Below, piece by piece: positions 16,501 through 25,597 of a stretch of 64,000 nucleotides of DNA (positions are counted from its first letter, which is position 1; the number at the start of each line of letters is the position of its first letter). Location of the stretch: NCBI RefSeq assembly GCF_021732705.1, contig NZ_JAKFUM010000011.1, positions 1-64,000 of the forward strand, written 5' to 3'. The translations under genes and the position numbers were made by a program. Below the pieces are notes generated by a model. That model saw only the letters and a list, made by a program, of their open reading frames with translations. It was not told the origin of the DNA and did not search any database. The stretch comes from Nevskia sp. Lineage in GTDB: Bacteria; Pseudomonadota; Gammaproteobacteria; Nevskiales; Nevskiaceae.

Positions 16501-16598
16501 TCCCGCGCGCGGCCCCGACTGATCGAGCCGGCCGCGCGACTGAACCGGCGCGGCAGACCTGAGCGGGCCTGCAGCGCCTCACGCGTTAGAGCCCGGGT

Positions 16599-18389
16599 TC
16601 AGTCCGGCAGGCCGAACGTCACCACGGCATCGCCCTGGCGATAACCCCAGATCTGGCTGCCCCCGGCGGCCACCGTGATGTACGGCTTGCCGTCCATCAT
16701 CCACGCGATCGGCGGAGCGTTGACGCCGGCGCCGCAGTTGAACTGCCAAAGACGCTTGCCGGTCCTGGAATCGAAGGCCGACAGGTTGCCGTCGCCTTCG
16801 CCGGTGAACACGACACCGCCCTGCAGCGCGAGCACGCCGCCAATCAGCGGCTGCGCGGTCTTGGTCGACCACGCGATCTGGCCCTGTCTCCCCAGATCGA
16901 TCGCCGCCAGAACGCCCCAGCTCTGCTCGTTGGACGGCTCGGCCGCGAAGTACGGCACCGCCGGCTTGTCGCCATCGGCCGGGATTTCCTTGACCTTGTA
17001 GGTTGTCGGCAGATGCATTGCCGCGACGAACACCAACTGGCGCGCGGCATCGAGCGCGGCCGGTGACCAATTGACACCCCCGCCGATGCCCGGCGAGATC
17101 GTCACGCCGTCGCGGCTCGGCTGCGCGAACAGGTTTTTCTGCGGGACGTAGGCGTCCGACTTGTACAGCAGCTTGCCGGTGTAGCGGTCGTGCACGAACA
17201 GCCAGCCGAGCTTCGACGCCTGCGCCACGGCTGGCACCTTCTGGCCGTTGACGGTGGCCTCGAGCAGCATCGGCGGCGACGCCACGTCGTAGCCCCAGAG
17301 ATCGTGCGGCACCTGCTGCCAGCTCCAGCGGCGCTCGCCGGTCTCGACGTCGACCGCGACCAGGCTCGAGGTGTAGAGGTTGTCGCCCGGGCGACCGTCG
17401 CCGTTCATCTGCGGGCTCGGGTTGCCGACGCCGAAGAACAGCAGGCCGGATTTCTGATCGAACGCCGGCGTGTTCCAGACCGAGCCGCCGCCGAACTTCC
17501 ACGCGTCCCTGCGCGTCGGCGCGAGCTTGCGCTCCGCGTCGACATTGCGGTTCAGCGGCACGCCGTCCGGCGTGGCGGCGGCAAACTCGCCTTCCCAGCC
17601 GCCGTTCTCCGGGCGAACCACGGTATCGAACCGCCACGACGGCTTGCCGCTGTCGGCATCGAACGCGGCAAGGAAACCGATGCCGCCGTACTGACCCGGC
17701 AGGCCGACCACGGCACCCAGCGGCGCGCCGGGGCGCAGGCTGTCGAGATGCAGGCCGTAGCCGAGCCCGTTGACGCCGACGATCACGCGATTGCCGAACA
17801 CGAGCGGCGCCGAAGCGATGCCGACGCCGGACGCACCGGTGACCTTCACATCCTTCAGGCTGTCGCTCGCGGCAAAGCCGGCCTGCGTTTCCGCGGCCGC
17901 TTCCGGGCGCGCGACCTCGACATCCCACAGCACCTTGCCGGAGGCAGCATCGAGCGCGACCAGACGCGCGTCGACGGTGCCGACGAAGACCTTGCCGTTG
18001 GCGACGGCCACGCCGCGATTGGCCGGCCCGCAGCAGATGCGCTCGCTACGCTTCTTGTGTTCGTAACGCCACAGCTCGTGGCCGGTCTTCGGATCGATCG
18101 CGACCACTGACGAGAACGGCAGCGACACGTACATGCGGCCGTCGACCACCAGCGGCGTGGCCTGGAACGTGCCGCTGACGCCGCTCTGGTAGATCCACTT
18201 CGGCACCAGCTTGCCGACCGTTGTCGGGTTGATCGACGTGATCGCGGCTAGACGGCTGTTGGCGTTGTCGAGGCCGTAGACCGGCCAGTCCAGCGTCCGG
18301 GGGGCCTTGGACGGGCTGGCAGCGCTGATCGCGAACACGGAAGCGGACAGCAGTCCGAAGATCGTGTGACGGAGGAGTTTCTGGATCAT
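16599..18389 (-). CDS. Second PQQ-dependent dehydrogenase-like quinoprotein
   Basis: The 596-residue protein has a signal peptide and a propeller of Trp-motif repeats (Gly-x-x-Leu-Trp-x-Tyr/Phe). Vicinal Cys119-Cys120 form the disulfide seen over PQQ in alcohol dehydrogenases, and a Gly-Asn-Pro motif at 322-324 is the likely metal ligand site. Where other quinoprotein alcohol dehydrogenases have Trp-Asp-x-Asp/Ala, this one reads Trp365-Gly366-Tyr-Asp368, so the usual catalytic Asp appears to be Gly. It ends the operon begun by cytochrome c PedF, and its ATG overlaps the metallohydrolase stop. The substrate is unknown, and activity is not certain. Confidence 0.85.
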   Translation of the reverse strand: MIQKLLRHTIFGLLSASVFAISAASPSKAPRTLDWPVYGLDNANSRLAAITSINPTTVGKLVPKWIYQSGVSGTFQATPLVVDGRMYVSLPFSSVVAIDPKTGHELWRYEHKKRSERICCGPANRGVAVANGKVFVGTVDARLVALDAASGKVLWDVEVARPEAAAETQAGFAASDSLKDVKVTGASGVGIASAPLVFGNRVIVGVNGLGYGLHLDSLRPGAPLGAVVGLPGQYGGIGFLAAFDADSGKPSWRFDTVVRPENGGWEGEFAAATPDGVPLNRNVDAERKLAPTRRDAWKFGGGSVWNTPAFDQKSGLLFFGVGNPSPQMNGDGRPGDNLYTSSLVAVDVETGERRWSWQQVPHDLWGYDVASPPMLLEATVNGQKVPAVAQASKLGWLFVHDRYTGKLLYKSDAYVPQKNLFAQPSRDGVTISPGIGGGVNWSPAALDAARQLVFVAAMHLPTTYKVKEIPADGDKPAVPYFAAEPSNEQSWGVLAAIDLGRQGQIAWSTKTAQPLIGGVLALQGGVVFTGEGDGNLSAFDSRTGKRLWQFNCGAGVNAPPIAWMMDGKPYITVAAGGSQIWGYRQGDAVVTFGLPD

Positions 18390-19318
18390 GGTCGTGCCGC
18401 AGGCAGGGTTTCGAGTTCGTACGCCGGATACAGATGGGCAATCGATCGGCTGTACTCCGTTTGCAGCACGGCCAGCGTGCGGAATCGCTCCGGAATCGGC
18501 AGCCGCATCACTTCCGGCATGTCGAGGCCGCGATTCGCGGCGTCCTTCAACGCGCCGCTGAGCCATTGCAGATAGTCGCGGGTCTGCATGACGCCCGCAT
18601 GGTCGCGCAGCACCGGGCCATGGCCCGGCACCATCACCTTGAAATCAAGCTTGTCGATCGCATCGAGCGTCGCCAGCCAGCGCGGGATGTCGGCATTCGG
18701 CGTGGTCAGCGCGCGCTGGAAGAACACGAGATCCCCGGTGAACAGGGTCTTCGTCGCTTCGTCGAACACCATCAGATCGCCAGCGGTGTGGCCAGCCGCG
18801 GGAATCAGGCGCAAGGCGCGGCCGGCAATCCGGACGCTGCCGGGAGCTGCATCGGCCGAGCCGAACTGCACCTGCGTGCCGCTCATCGCGCCGCCGACCA
18901 AGCGATACAGATTGTCGAGCAGCGCGTCACCGCTCTGGCGCAGGGCCGCGTTGGTCGCGACGGTGGCCGCGATCGGCACATCGGCATAGGCCTGGTTGCC
19001 GAGGAAATGGTCCGGGTGCGCATGGGTCAGATAGACCTGCGTGACCTTCTGCGGGGTCACGCCGGCAATCGCCGCGCGCTGCTGCGTGCCATAGGCCTTC
19101 GACGGACCGGAATCGATGACGATGACGCCATCCTGCCCGACGATGAAACCGGTATTGACGATGTTGCCACCGTTGTCGCGGGTGAAATTCTCGGTCTTCC
19201 CGATCAGCGCGTAGACGCCGTCGGCAACCGCCGTCGGCTTGAGCTGGTAGGCGAAATCGTCGCCGCGCGCCGTCATGGCTCCGGCCACGATCAGCGCCGC
19301 GCCTGCCCATCGGAGCAT
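18386..19318 (-). CDS. Quinoprotein relay-type zinc metallohydrolase
   Basis: The 310-residue secreted protein has a short signal peptide and a metallo-beta-lactamase fold, with the zinc motif Thr-His-Ala-His-Pro-Asp-His, a later Ala-Gly-His-Thr-Ala-Gly-Asp and Phe-Thr-Gly-Asp. Its place beside a SoxYZ-like carrier and a quinoprotein dehydrogenase matches the 'quinoprotein relay system zinc metallohydrolase' (SoxH-related) families. The biochemical role of these is not established. It shares TGATG with the carrier gene upstream and ATGA with the dehydrogenase downstream. Confidence 0.85.
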   Translation of the reverse strand: MLRWAGAALIVAGAMTARGDDFAYQLKPTAVADGVYALIGKTENFTRDNGGNIVNTGFIVGQDGVIVIDSGPSKAYGTQQRAAIAGVTPQKVTQVYLTHAHPDHFLGNQAYADVPIAATVATNAALRQSGDALLDNLYRLVGGAMSGTQVQFGSADAAPGSVRIAGRALRLIPAAGHTAGDLMVFDEATKTLFTGDLVFFQRALTTPNADIPRWLATLDAIDKLDFKVMVPGHGPVLRDHAGVMQTRDYLQWLSGALKDAANRGLDMPEVMRLPIPERFRTLAVLQTEYSRSIAHLYPAYELETLPAARP

Positions 19319-20109
19319 CACGGACGAATCTCGGCCGCGATCTTGTTGCCCTGGATGTCGCCGCCGGTGATGCGCACCGGACCGCTGCCCTTCAGATCGA
19401 AGCTGAGCACCGGATTCTCCGAGATCGGCTCGTAGGTGTTCAGCCGCGCGATCTGCTCGCCCTGGGCGTCGCTGATCACCAGACGGTCGATGTAGAACGC
19501 CGGGATGCCGCTGGCGAGACCGGTGTCCATCGGGTGGACCACGCGCAGGCGCAGGCGCTGCGTGTTGCTGTCGGCCTTCGGCCACAGACGGCCGCTGACC
19601 TCGTTCAGATGCGTCTGCCACAGCGGGTCGGCACTGCCGTGACTCGGCGTGGTGCAGCCGCCACCAGCGGCGCTGAGCCAGACGCCGCCGACATGCCAGA
19701 CGCCGTCCTTGGTCCGCATTGCGGCGCGGATCGGCGTCGACTGCTCCACCTTGAACCGGAACGACAGGCTGGGCAGCGCCCGCGTAGGTTCGTAGCTCAG
19801 GATCTTCTGGATCGGGTTCAAATCGGCGACCACCAGCACCTGCTCGACATCGGCCAGGCCATCGGCGTCGATCTGCACCGGCACGTCCAGCGGGTTTTCC
19901 GCTGCCGACGGCGCCATCACCTTCACGCGCTCGTCGAAGACCACGGTCTGGTCCTTGAAGTAGCGGCCGTGGATCGTGCTCCAGCCCGGGGAGTTCAGCG
20001 GATCGACCGGGCGCTCCGCGGCTAGTGCCGCGAATCCGGACAGCAGGCAAGCTGCTGCGCCGATCATTCGCGCAACGCGCTGCGCTGCCCTGCCTGCGAC
20101 TTCATTCAT
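19318..20109 (-). CDS. Quinoprotein-associated SoxYZ-like carrier
   Basis: The 263-residue protein has a signal peptide (start at 20109, preceded by AGGACAG). The first half resembles SoxY and ends with Gly-Gly-Gly-Cys-Thr-Thr-Pro-Ser, comparable to the substrate-carrying Cys of SoxY. The second half, starting near His-Pro-Met-Asp-Thr-Gly, resembles SoxZ. Such SoxY-SoxZ fusions are found next to PQQ dehydrogenases. SoxYZ carries sulfur intermediates on a Cys arm; what this fused form carries is unknown. Confidence 0.85.
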   Translation of the reverse strand: MNEVAGRAAQRVARMIGAAACLLSGFAALAAERPVDPLNSPGWSTIHGRYFKDQTVVFDERVKVMAPSAAENPLDVPVQIDADGLADVEQVLVVADLNPIQKILSYEPTRALPSLSFRFKVEQSTPIRAAMRTKDGVWHVGGVWLSAAGGGCTTPSHGSADPLWQTHLNEVSGRLWPKADSNTQRLRLRVVHPMDTGLASGIPAFYIDRLVISDAQGEQIARLNTYEPISENPVLSFDLKGSGPVRITGGDIQGNKIAAEIRP

Positions 20110-20170
20110 GAGCCTGTCCTCGTCCTTGCACCGTGGCGTATCGCCGCTCCGGCCGTCGAAACGAGACCAG

Positions 20171-20199
20171 CGCGGATTCCCGATCATGCGGGAATGACG
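20171..20199. repeat. Short hairpin repeat (REP-like)
   Basis: ATTCCCG (20176-20182) pairs with CGGGAAT (20189-20195) around an ATCATG loop, followed by GACG. This is a common dispersed hairpin in proteobacteria. It sits in the 144-base gap that splits the relay operon and could attenuate or stabilise the transcript. Confidence 0.6.
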
Positions 20200-20253
20200 C
20201 TTCGTGTGGTCCAGCACCGGCAGCGCGGGGGCGCGGCCGGTGCCAGCCGTTGC

Positions 20254-21147
20254 CTACTTCAAGCCCGGCGTCTGGTAATCCATCCCGTGACGGGCGTAGA
20301 TCGCCTTCAGTTGTCCGTTCTCGATCATCGTGGCCAGCGCGTCGGCCAGCGCATCGCGCAGTTTCGGGCTGTCCCGCTTGACCGCGATGCCGATTTCCCA
20401 GGCATTGCGGAACAGACCCTGGAACTGCACCGTCTGCGCCGGCGAGGCGCGACCGTTTTCCCCATTCAGCTTCAACAGGCCCTGCAGTTCACCGCGCGGC
20501 GCGATCGTGGCATCGGCCTTGCCCGCGACAAAGGCCTTCACCGCCTCGTTCGCGGTCGGGTAGCGGTTCAGCGACTGGCGCAGCGCGCCGTCGTTGAAGT
20601 TCGTCAGGTACAGATCGGCAATCGACCCCAGTTCCACGGCGATGCGCTTGCCTTCGAGATCCTCCAGCACCGAATAGTCCGGAAACTTCTTCGGATCGAA
20701 CGACAGCGACACCGTCTCGCGGAAATAGACGCCGAAAATCCAGACCTTGTCCTGGCGCGCGACGTACTGCGGATCAGCGCCGACGTGGAGCATCACGTCG
20801 CCGACGCTGCCGCCGACGATGGTGCCGCGCCACAACTGGTTGCGCAGGTCATCGTCGAGGTCGTCGCCGGGAATGAAGGTCTTGAACGTGGCCTTCAGGC
20901 CGAGCGCTGCAGCCAGCGCTTCGCCCATCTCGACGTCGACGCCCTTGAACGCGCCATCCACCTGATACGAGTACGGCGGGAAGTCGCGATAGACCACGAA
21001 CTCGATCGCGCCCTTCTTGCGAACCAGATCGAGACGGTCGTCGCCTTCGTCAGCGAACGCCACGCCGGTCAGCAGCGTGGCCGCCAGCGCCAGTACCGTC
21101 AGGATGCCGCGTGCCAGCAACCGGACCGACGTCCGGAACAGGCTCAT
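20254..21147 (-). CDS. Quinoprotein-associated periplasmic binding protein (PedB/XoxJ type)
   Basis: The 297-residue protein has a signal peptide and an extracellular solute-binding domain of family 3. Characteristic features are Phe-Pro-Pro-Tyr-Ser-Tyr near residue 55, Gly-Val-Asp-Val-Glu-Met-Gly-Glu-Ala-Leu, and a C-terminal lobe. Proteins of this type (XoxJ/MxaJ-like) sit beside methanol and ethanol dehydrogenase genes and are thought to help dehydrogenase maturation or cofactor delivery rather than uptake. Here it overlaps the cytochrome gene by four bases. No cognate permease lies next to it. Confidence 0.85.
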   Translation of the reverse strand: MSLFRTSVRLLARGILTVLALAATLLTGVAFADEGDDRLDLVRKKGAIEFVVYRDFPPYSYQVDGAFKGVDVEMGEALAAALGLKATFKTFIPGDDLDDDLRNQLWRGTIVGGSVGDVMLHVGADPQYVARQDKVWIFGVYFRETVSLSFDPKKFPDYSVLEDLEGKRIAVELGSIADLYLTNFNDGALRQSLNRYPTANEAVKAFVAGKADATIAPRGELQGLLKLNGENGRASPAQTVQFQGLFRNAWEIGIAVKRDSPKLRDALADALATMIENGQLKAIYARHGMDYQTPGLK

Positions 21148-21593
21148 GGCTCGGTGTGGATGCTGACGAGGTAGCTGCGCAGCGCCCAGATCGCTTCTTC
21201 CTTGAAGACATCCTTGAATGCCGGCATGTAGGTCACGCCGTTGCGGATCGCGCCGCCCTGGACCTTGCCCTTGAAGTATTCGTCGGTTTCGGCGTCGGTC
21301 GGCAGGTAGCGCAGATCCGGCGCGATGCCGCCGGACACGGCGCCGAGGCCATGGCAGCGCGCGCAGTTCTGGTTGAACGCGGACGAACCGATCTTGATCG
21401 CGTCCGGGTTGCCGACGTACGGATTGCTGGTCTTCGGGCCGTCGAGCGGCGGCAGGTGTGAGACATCGACTGCCTGCGGCGTGACGTCACCATGGGCGCT
21501 GACCGCCGGGCTGTTGAACGCGAACGTGGCGACCGCGGCCACGGCAACCGCCGAGGCCAGTGCTGCGGACTTGAACATCGTGCGAATCATCAT
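21144..21593 (-). CDS. pedF: Cytochrome c-550, PedF type
   Basis: The 149-residue protein has a signal peptide, an N-terminal His-Gly-Asp-Val-Thr-Pro-Gln-Ala-Val-Asp segment and a haem motif Cys-Ala-Arg-Cys-His-Gly at about residue 80, with a Met-Pro ligand at Tyr-Met-Pro-Ala-Phe. This is the pattern of the PedF cytochrome that accepts electrons from PQQ alcohol dehydrogenases in Pseudomonas. It would relay electrons from the dehydrogenase at 21740 to the terminal oxidases. It is the first gene of the relay operon, after a terminator, so it either has its own promoter or depends on read-through. Confidence 0.88.
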   Translation of the reverse strand: MMIRTMFKSAALASAVAVAAVATFAFNSPAVSAHGDVTPQAVDVSHLPPLDGPKTSNPYVGNPDAIKIGSSAFNQNCARCHGLGAVSGGIAPDLRYLPTDAETDEYFKGKVQGGAIRNGVTYMPAFKDVFKEEAIWALRSYLVSIHTEP

Positions 21594-21660
21594 GGGTGTG
21601 AGACCGAGTGGTAATGAAAAAAATGGGTGGGGGGATGATCGATGAGACCGCGTGAATCGA

Positions 21661-21688
21661 AAAAGGAGCCCGAATCCGGGCTCCTTTT
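21661..21688 (-). terminator. Terminator of the PQQ alcohol dehydrogenase gene
   Basis: AAAAGGAGCCCG and CGGGCTCCTTTT form an 11- to 12-base stem with a 4-base loop and T-tracts on both strands. It ends the minus-strand dehydrogenase gene and may partly insulate the PedF operon. Confidence 0.85.
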
Positions 21689-21739
21689 CGTTCCGCTTTC
21701 TAGCTTTCGTTCAGCTTCGACGGCCGAGGCCGGTCGAGC

Positions 21740-23524
21740 TTAGTTCTGCGCAACGGTGGCCTTGCCGGACTTGTGCAGCTTGAAGACCCAGAACGAGCCA
21801 CCTTGGCTGATGTCCTTGACCTTCTTGGCGACTTCGCCGCCCCAGAGCGGAACCGCACCGCCCCAGCCCGACGCGACGCCGATGTACTGCTCGCCGTCCA
21901 TTTCCCAGGTCGTCGGCTGGCCGACGACGCCCGAACCGGTCTGGAACTTCCACAGTTCCTTGCCGGTCTTGGCGTCAAACGCCTTCAGGAAGCCTTCCGG
22001 GGTACCGGTGAACACCAGATTGCCGGCGGTGGTCATGACGCCACCCCACAGCGGAGCCGGGTTCTTGTATTCCCAGACGACCTTGCCGGTGGCCGGATCC
22101 ATCGCGCGCAGCGCGCCGATGTAGTCGTCGTACAGCGGCTTGATGGTGAAGCCGGCGCCCAGATAGGCCGCACCCTTCTTGTAGGTGATCGGCTCGTTCC
22201 AGATGTCCATGCCCCACTCGTTCGCCGGCACGTAGAACAGGCCGGTCTGACCCGAGTACGCCATCGGCATCCAGTTCTTGCCGCCGAGGAACGACGGAGC
22301 GGCGAACACCGCGCTGCCCTTCTCGCCGGAACCCGGATTGCCCGGACGGTTGTTGGACTCGATCGGACGACCGGTCTTCAGGTCGACGCCCGAGGCCCAG
22401 GTCTGCTTGGTGACGAACGGGCTGGCGCTGAGCAGCTTGCCGTCAGTGCGGTTCAGAACGTAGAAGAAGCCGTTGCGGTCAGCCTTGGCGCCGGCCTTGA
22501 CGGTCTTGCCGTCCTTCTTCATGTCGAACGAGATGAACTCGTTGACGCCGTCGAAGTCCCAATGGTCGTTCGGCGTGCCCTGGTAGCTCCACTCGATCTT
22601 GCCGGTATCGGCGTTGATTGCGACGGTCGAGGTCGAGTACAGGTTGTCGCCCGGACGGGTGAAGGCATTCCACGGAGCCGGGTTGCCGGTGCCGCAGTAG
22701 ATCTGGTTGGTGTCGGCACCGTAGGTGCAGCCGAGCCAGGTGGCGGCGCCGCCGGTCTTCCACAGGTCGCCCGGCCAGGTCGCGTTGGTCTTGCCCGACA
22801 CGCCGTTTTCCTTGCCGTTCAAGTAGCCCATGTGGCCTTCGACCGTCGGACGCGTCCAGACCATCTTGCCGGTCTTGGCATCGCGTGCTTCCACGCGGCC
22901 GACCACGCCGAACTCGCCGCCGGACACGCCGGTGATCAGCTTGCCCTTCACGATCAGCGGCGCTGCCGTGTACGAGTAGCCGCCCTTGAAGTCGGCGATG
23001 GTTTCGGTCCAGACGACCTTGCCGGTGGTCTGGTCGAGCGCGACGAGCTTGGCGTCGAGCGTGCCGAAGATCACGAGGTTGTCGTACAGCGCGGCGCCGC
23101 GGTTGACCACGTCACAGCACGGCACGATGCCTTCCGGCAGGCGATGCTCATACGACCAGAGCTTGGCGCCGGTCTTCTGATCCAGCGCCCAGAGACGCGA
23201 GTACGAACCGGTGATGAAGATCTTGCCGTCGTGCACCAGGGCCTGGGTTTCCTGGCCGCGCTGCTTTTCGCCACCCATCGAGAACGACCAGGCCGGAACC
23301 AGGTCGACGACGGTGTCGGAATTGATCTGCGTCGACGTGCTGAAGCGCTGGCCGCTGAAGCCCATGCCCACCGTCAGCACATCGTTCGGCGTGTTCTGGT
23401 CGTTCGCGATCATGGCATCGGTGACCGGCACCGCGGCCACTGCCGGCAGCGCGCTCGCCGCCGCCGCCAGCCCGATCAGGCCAACGGCCCGAGCGATGCT
23501 GGTTCGTTCAATTTTGTGGTTCAT
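21740..23524 (-). CDS. PQQ-dependent alcohol dehydrogenase, predicted lanthanide type
   Basis: The 594-residue periplasmic quinoprotein has a signal peptide (residues 1-31), eight propeller blades with Trp motifs, the vicinal disulfide Cys136-Cys137 followed by Asp-Val-Val-Asn-Arg-Gly, a metal-ligand Glu near 204 and Asn281. The active-site motif is Trp322-Asp323-Phe-Asp325. The second Asp is the residue that distinguishes lanthanide enzymes (PedH, XoxF) from calcium enzymes (PedE, MxaF), so a lanthanide cofactor is predicted. It should oxidise alcohols to aldehydes and pass electrons to PedF. The ribosome site GAGGAGGAG is strong, and a sigma54 promoter match lies 73 bases upstream. Confidence 0.93.
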   Translation of the reverse strand: MNHKIERTSIARAVGLIGLAAAASALPAVAAVPVTDAMIANDQNTPNDVLTVGMGFSGQRFSTSTQINSDTVVDLVPAWSFSMGGEKQRGQETQALVHDGKIFITGSYSRLWALDQKTGAKLWSYEHRLPEGIVPCCDVVNRGAALYDNLVIFGTLDAKLVALDQTTGKVVWTETIADFKGGYSYTAAPLIVKGKLITGVSGGEFGVVGRVEARDAKTGKMVWTRPTVEGHMGYLNGKENGVSGKTNATWPGDLWKTGGAATWLGCTYGADTNQIYCGTGNPAPWNAFTRPGDNLYSTSTVAINADTGKIEWSYQGTPNDHWDFDGVNEFISFDMKKDGKTVKAGAKADRNGFFYVLNRTDGKLLSASPFVTKQTWASGVDLKTGRPIESNNRPGNPGSGEKGSAVFAAPSFLGGKNWMPMAYSGQTGLFYVPANEWGMDIWNEPITYKKGAAYLGAGFTIKPLYDDYIGALRAMDPATGKVVWEYKNPAPLWGGVMTTAGNLVFTGTPEGFLKAFDAKTGKELWKFQTGSGVVGQPTTWEMDGEQYIGVASGWGGAVPLWGGEVAKKVKDISQGGSFWVFKLHKSGKATVAQN

Positions 23525-23596
23525 CTGTTTTCTCCTCCTCAGGTTTCAATTCGTACACAAGTGTGACGACCCGACCAAAGTCATCGCGCCGCCAGA

Positions 23597-23612
23597 AGCA
23601 TGATCAATGCCA
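23597..23612 (-). promoter_or_regulatory. Sigma54 (-24/-12) promoter for the PQQ alcohol dehydrogenase
   Basis: The minus strand reads TGGCATTGATCATGCT. It has GG and GC exactly ten bases apart, close to TGGCACRNNNNTTGCW. Transcription would start about 60 bases before the ATG at 23524. Confidence 0.65.
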
Positions 23613-23897
23613 TTTAACGCAACGCAACATTCGCGTGCGCATCGCCATTGAAAGCAGCTATTCAATCCCGGCGATTCCGCTTCAAGTCCATGATTCTTCG
23701 ATAATAAATTCGACGACTCCATCAGCCGGACCGACGTCATGCGGGGGACCTTGCCAGCACGTGAACAACGGGGTCTGACGCAAGTGCCGCCAGTGTCACC
23801 AGCCGGGGACAGCCCCTTTTTCGCTGTACCGTCACCGGGACGCAAGCGCGGCGTCGACACCATCCACACGCCATGGCAAGCCATGGTGTGTCGAGTT

Positions 23898-23917
23898 TGT
23901 CACAGTGGATGACACAG
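23898..23917. promoter_or_regulatory. Candidate activator-binding inverted repeat
   Basis: TGTCACAG and TGACACAG lie 12 bases apart, centred about 300 bases upstream of the dehydrogenase promoter. TGTCA and TGACA form an inverted repeat. The same two octamers recur at 29495-29545. The position fits a sigma54 enhancer-binding site. Confidence 0.5.
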
Positions 23918-23972
23918 TTCATCGGCCGCTATCGTTCGGACTTGAGCCATGACCTCCGCCGGAATCCGGGCC

Positions 23973-24001
23973 AAAAAAAACCGGGCGCAAAGCCCGGTTC
24001 A
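23973..24001 (-). terminator. Terminator of the porin gene
   Basis: On the minus strand AACCGGGC, a short loop and GCCCGGTT are followed by a run of T, just downstream of the porin stop. It is a strong intrinsic terminator. Nothing coding is seen between it and the dehydrogenase start at 23524; that gap holds the sigma54 promoter and the inverted repeat. Confidence 0.9.
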
Positions 24002-24038
24002 ATTTGGCGCTAGGAGAGGTTCTTTATCAGCCGACGAC

Positions 24039-25268
24039 TCAGAACGACAGGAACGTGCCGATGTTGAAGTTCAGGGCTTCGTTCTTGCCGCCACCGTGAG
24101 CCTTGGCGGTCACCGACGAGATTTCGCCGACCAGGGTCAGGTTCTTCGTCAGCGAGTAGTACGCGCCGCCGGTGATCTTGCTGTTGCTGCGGACCGGCAC
24201 GCTCGACTGCAGTTCGCCATCGGCCTGACCGAGGCGGCTGGTGCCGTAGTTCACGCCGAGCTTCAGGGCGTTGATCTTGTACGACGCCTGGGCCAGATAG
24301 CCGTTGGAGCCACGGCGGCCGCCGTTGCCGTCGGAGGCGAACGCGAACAGCGCGGTCGTGCCGAGGCCCTTGCCGTAGTAGTACCAGTAGCCGAGTTCGA
24401 GGTCGGCGATGTTCAGCTTGGCGCCGGCATCGACACCGTAGCTGCGATAGTCGTCGTTGCCGCCATCGTCACGCGTCTGCTGCGTGATGAAGGTCGACGA
24501 GGCGTACAGCTTCGCTCCGCCGATGTCGGTCTTGTACGCGAGCTTGCCGTGGATGCCCGGCTGCGACTTGCGGCCCGAGCCGCCGGTCAGCGAGTTGAGC
24601 GGATCGTAGATGCCGACCGTGGCATTCAGGCCGAACAGGCTCGGCGTGGTGTAGTTGATCTGGCCGAGCGTGTCGGTATAGACGTAGCCGAGACCGATCG
24701 AGCCCAGCGTGGTGTTGGCCGGAGCGCCCGAAGCGGCGGCGCCGGCAACGCCGACACCCGGAATGGTGATGTCGTTGATGATCGCGTCGAAGCCGAACAG
24801 GCCGAAGTTGCGACCCAGCGTGAAGGTACCGATGTCCTTGTTGCCGAAGGTCAGATAGACCTGACGAACATCGAGGCCGGTGGTGCCGAGCGCCACATTG
24901 TTCTGCGGACCCACCTGGTTCGGGCTGCCGCCGTCGTTGGTGCTGATGCCCGGATAGAAGCCGAAGTGGCCTTCGATATCCAGACCGGCCTGCTTGGTGA
25001 TGATGCCGAACGACAGCGCAGCCGGCAGCAGGCCGTTGGTGACGGCGGACGCGCTCTTGGCGGTACCGCCGCCGCCGGTGCAGGCGAGGCCCGCGGCGAT
25101 GACAGCCGGCGAGCTGCTGTCGCAATCCGAGTAAACGTAATGGACGTTGATATTGCCGTTGACCGTGAACTTGTAGTCACCGGCATTGAGTTCCAGTGCG
25201 CTGGCACTGGTGGCGGACAGCATGGCCACGGCGGCCGCAATCAGATTTCGCTGGTTCGCTGCTTTCAT
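24039..25268 (-). CDS. Outer-membrane porin
   Basis: The 409-residue protein has a signal peptide (cleavage after Ala-Ser-Ala) and a body of alternating hydrophobic and aromatic strands ending in Phe, as in Gram-negative porins. It resembles the porin family that includes Ala-Leu-Glu-Leu-Asn-Ala-Gly-Asp-Tyr-Lys at the mature N-terminus. It sits in the alcohol-oxidation island and has its own sigma54 promoter match, so it may admit the alcohol or another ligand to the periplasm. Confidence 0.85.
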   Translation of the reverse strand: MKAANQRNLIAAAVAMLSATSASALELNAGDYKFTVNGNINVHYVYSDCDSSSPAVIAAGLACTGGGGTAKSASAVTNGLLPAALSFGIITKQAGLDIEGHFGFYPGISTNDGGSPNQVGPQNNVALGTTGLDVRQVYLTFGNKDIGTFTLGRNFGLFGFDAIINDITIPGVGVAGAAASGAPANTTLGSIGLGYVYTDTLGQINYTTPSLFGLNATVGIYDPLNSLTGGSGRKSQPGIHGKLAYKTDIGGAKLYASSTFITQQTRDDGGNDDYRSYGVDAGAKLNIADLELGYWYYYGKGLGTTALFAFASDGNGGRRGSNGYLAQASYKINALKLGVNYGTSRLGQADGELQSSVPVRSNSKITGGAYYSLTKNLTLVGEISSVTAKAHGGGKNEALNFNIGTFLSF

Positions 25269-25597
25269 TAGTGAATCCCCAATATTGTTGAGAGGTTGAA
25301 CGGCGCAGCCATCCACCGACCCGGTGGATCGCTCACTCCTGCCGCCACACTTCCTCTTCAGCCCCGCTGCCGTTCAGCCGTTTTGTTGAGATCGGCTTTC
25401 AGCGCGCGCGGCCCGCACAAGTGTGTCGGCGTGACCCATAGAGCAACGGCCATGCCAAGATAAATTTATCTCACAAGCTATTGTATTTATTGTTTTTTAC
25501 GATGTTCCACACGCGATGTGACAATCGCTCGTTGTTTCATTGAGGGGACGACTTTCGAGTCAGTTCCGTTACACCGCCAGCGCAGGGGTGCAAAACC
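25269..25597 (-). promoter_or_regulatory. Porin control region
   Basis: No gene is seen. Besides the sigma54 site at 25442-25457 the stretch has an unusually AT-rich block (about 25460-25500), fitting a DNA-bending (IHF-type) site, and a TGTGACA half-site at about 25514-25525. These are the usual parts of a sigma54-controlled promoter. Confidence 0.5.
25442..25457 (-). promoter_or_regulatory. Sigma54 (-24/-12) promoter for the porin gene
   Basis: The minus strand reads TGGCATGGCCGTTGCT, which differs from TGGCACRNNNNTTGCW at one position and has the correct ten-base GG-GC spacing. The leader to the ATG at 25268 would be about 165 bases. Confidence 0.75.

Noticed and set aside
16504-16540. 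GC-rich inverted repeat between the lipoprotein and quinoprotein genes
   Set aside because: It could end both convergent transcripts but has no T-run, so it was not listed as a terminator.
21773-23566. Long plus-strand frame over the PQQ dehydrogenase
   Set aside because: It is a mirror frame of a confidently identified quinoprotein, with no motif of its own.
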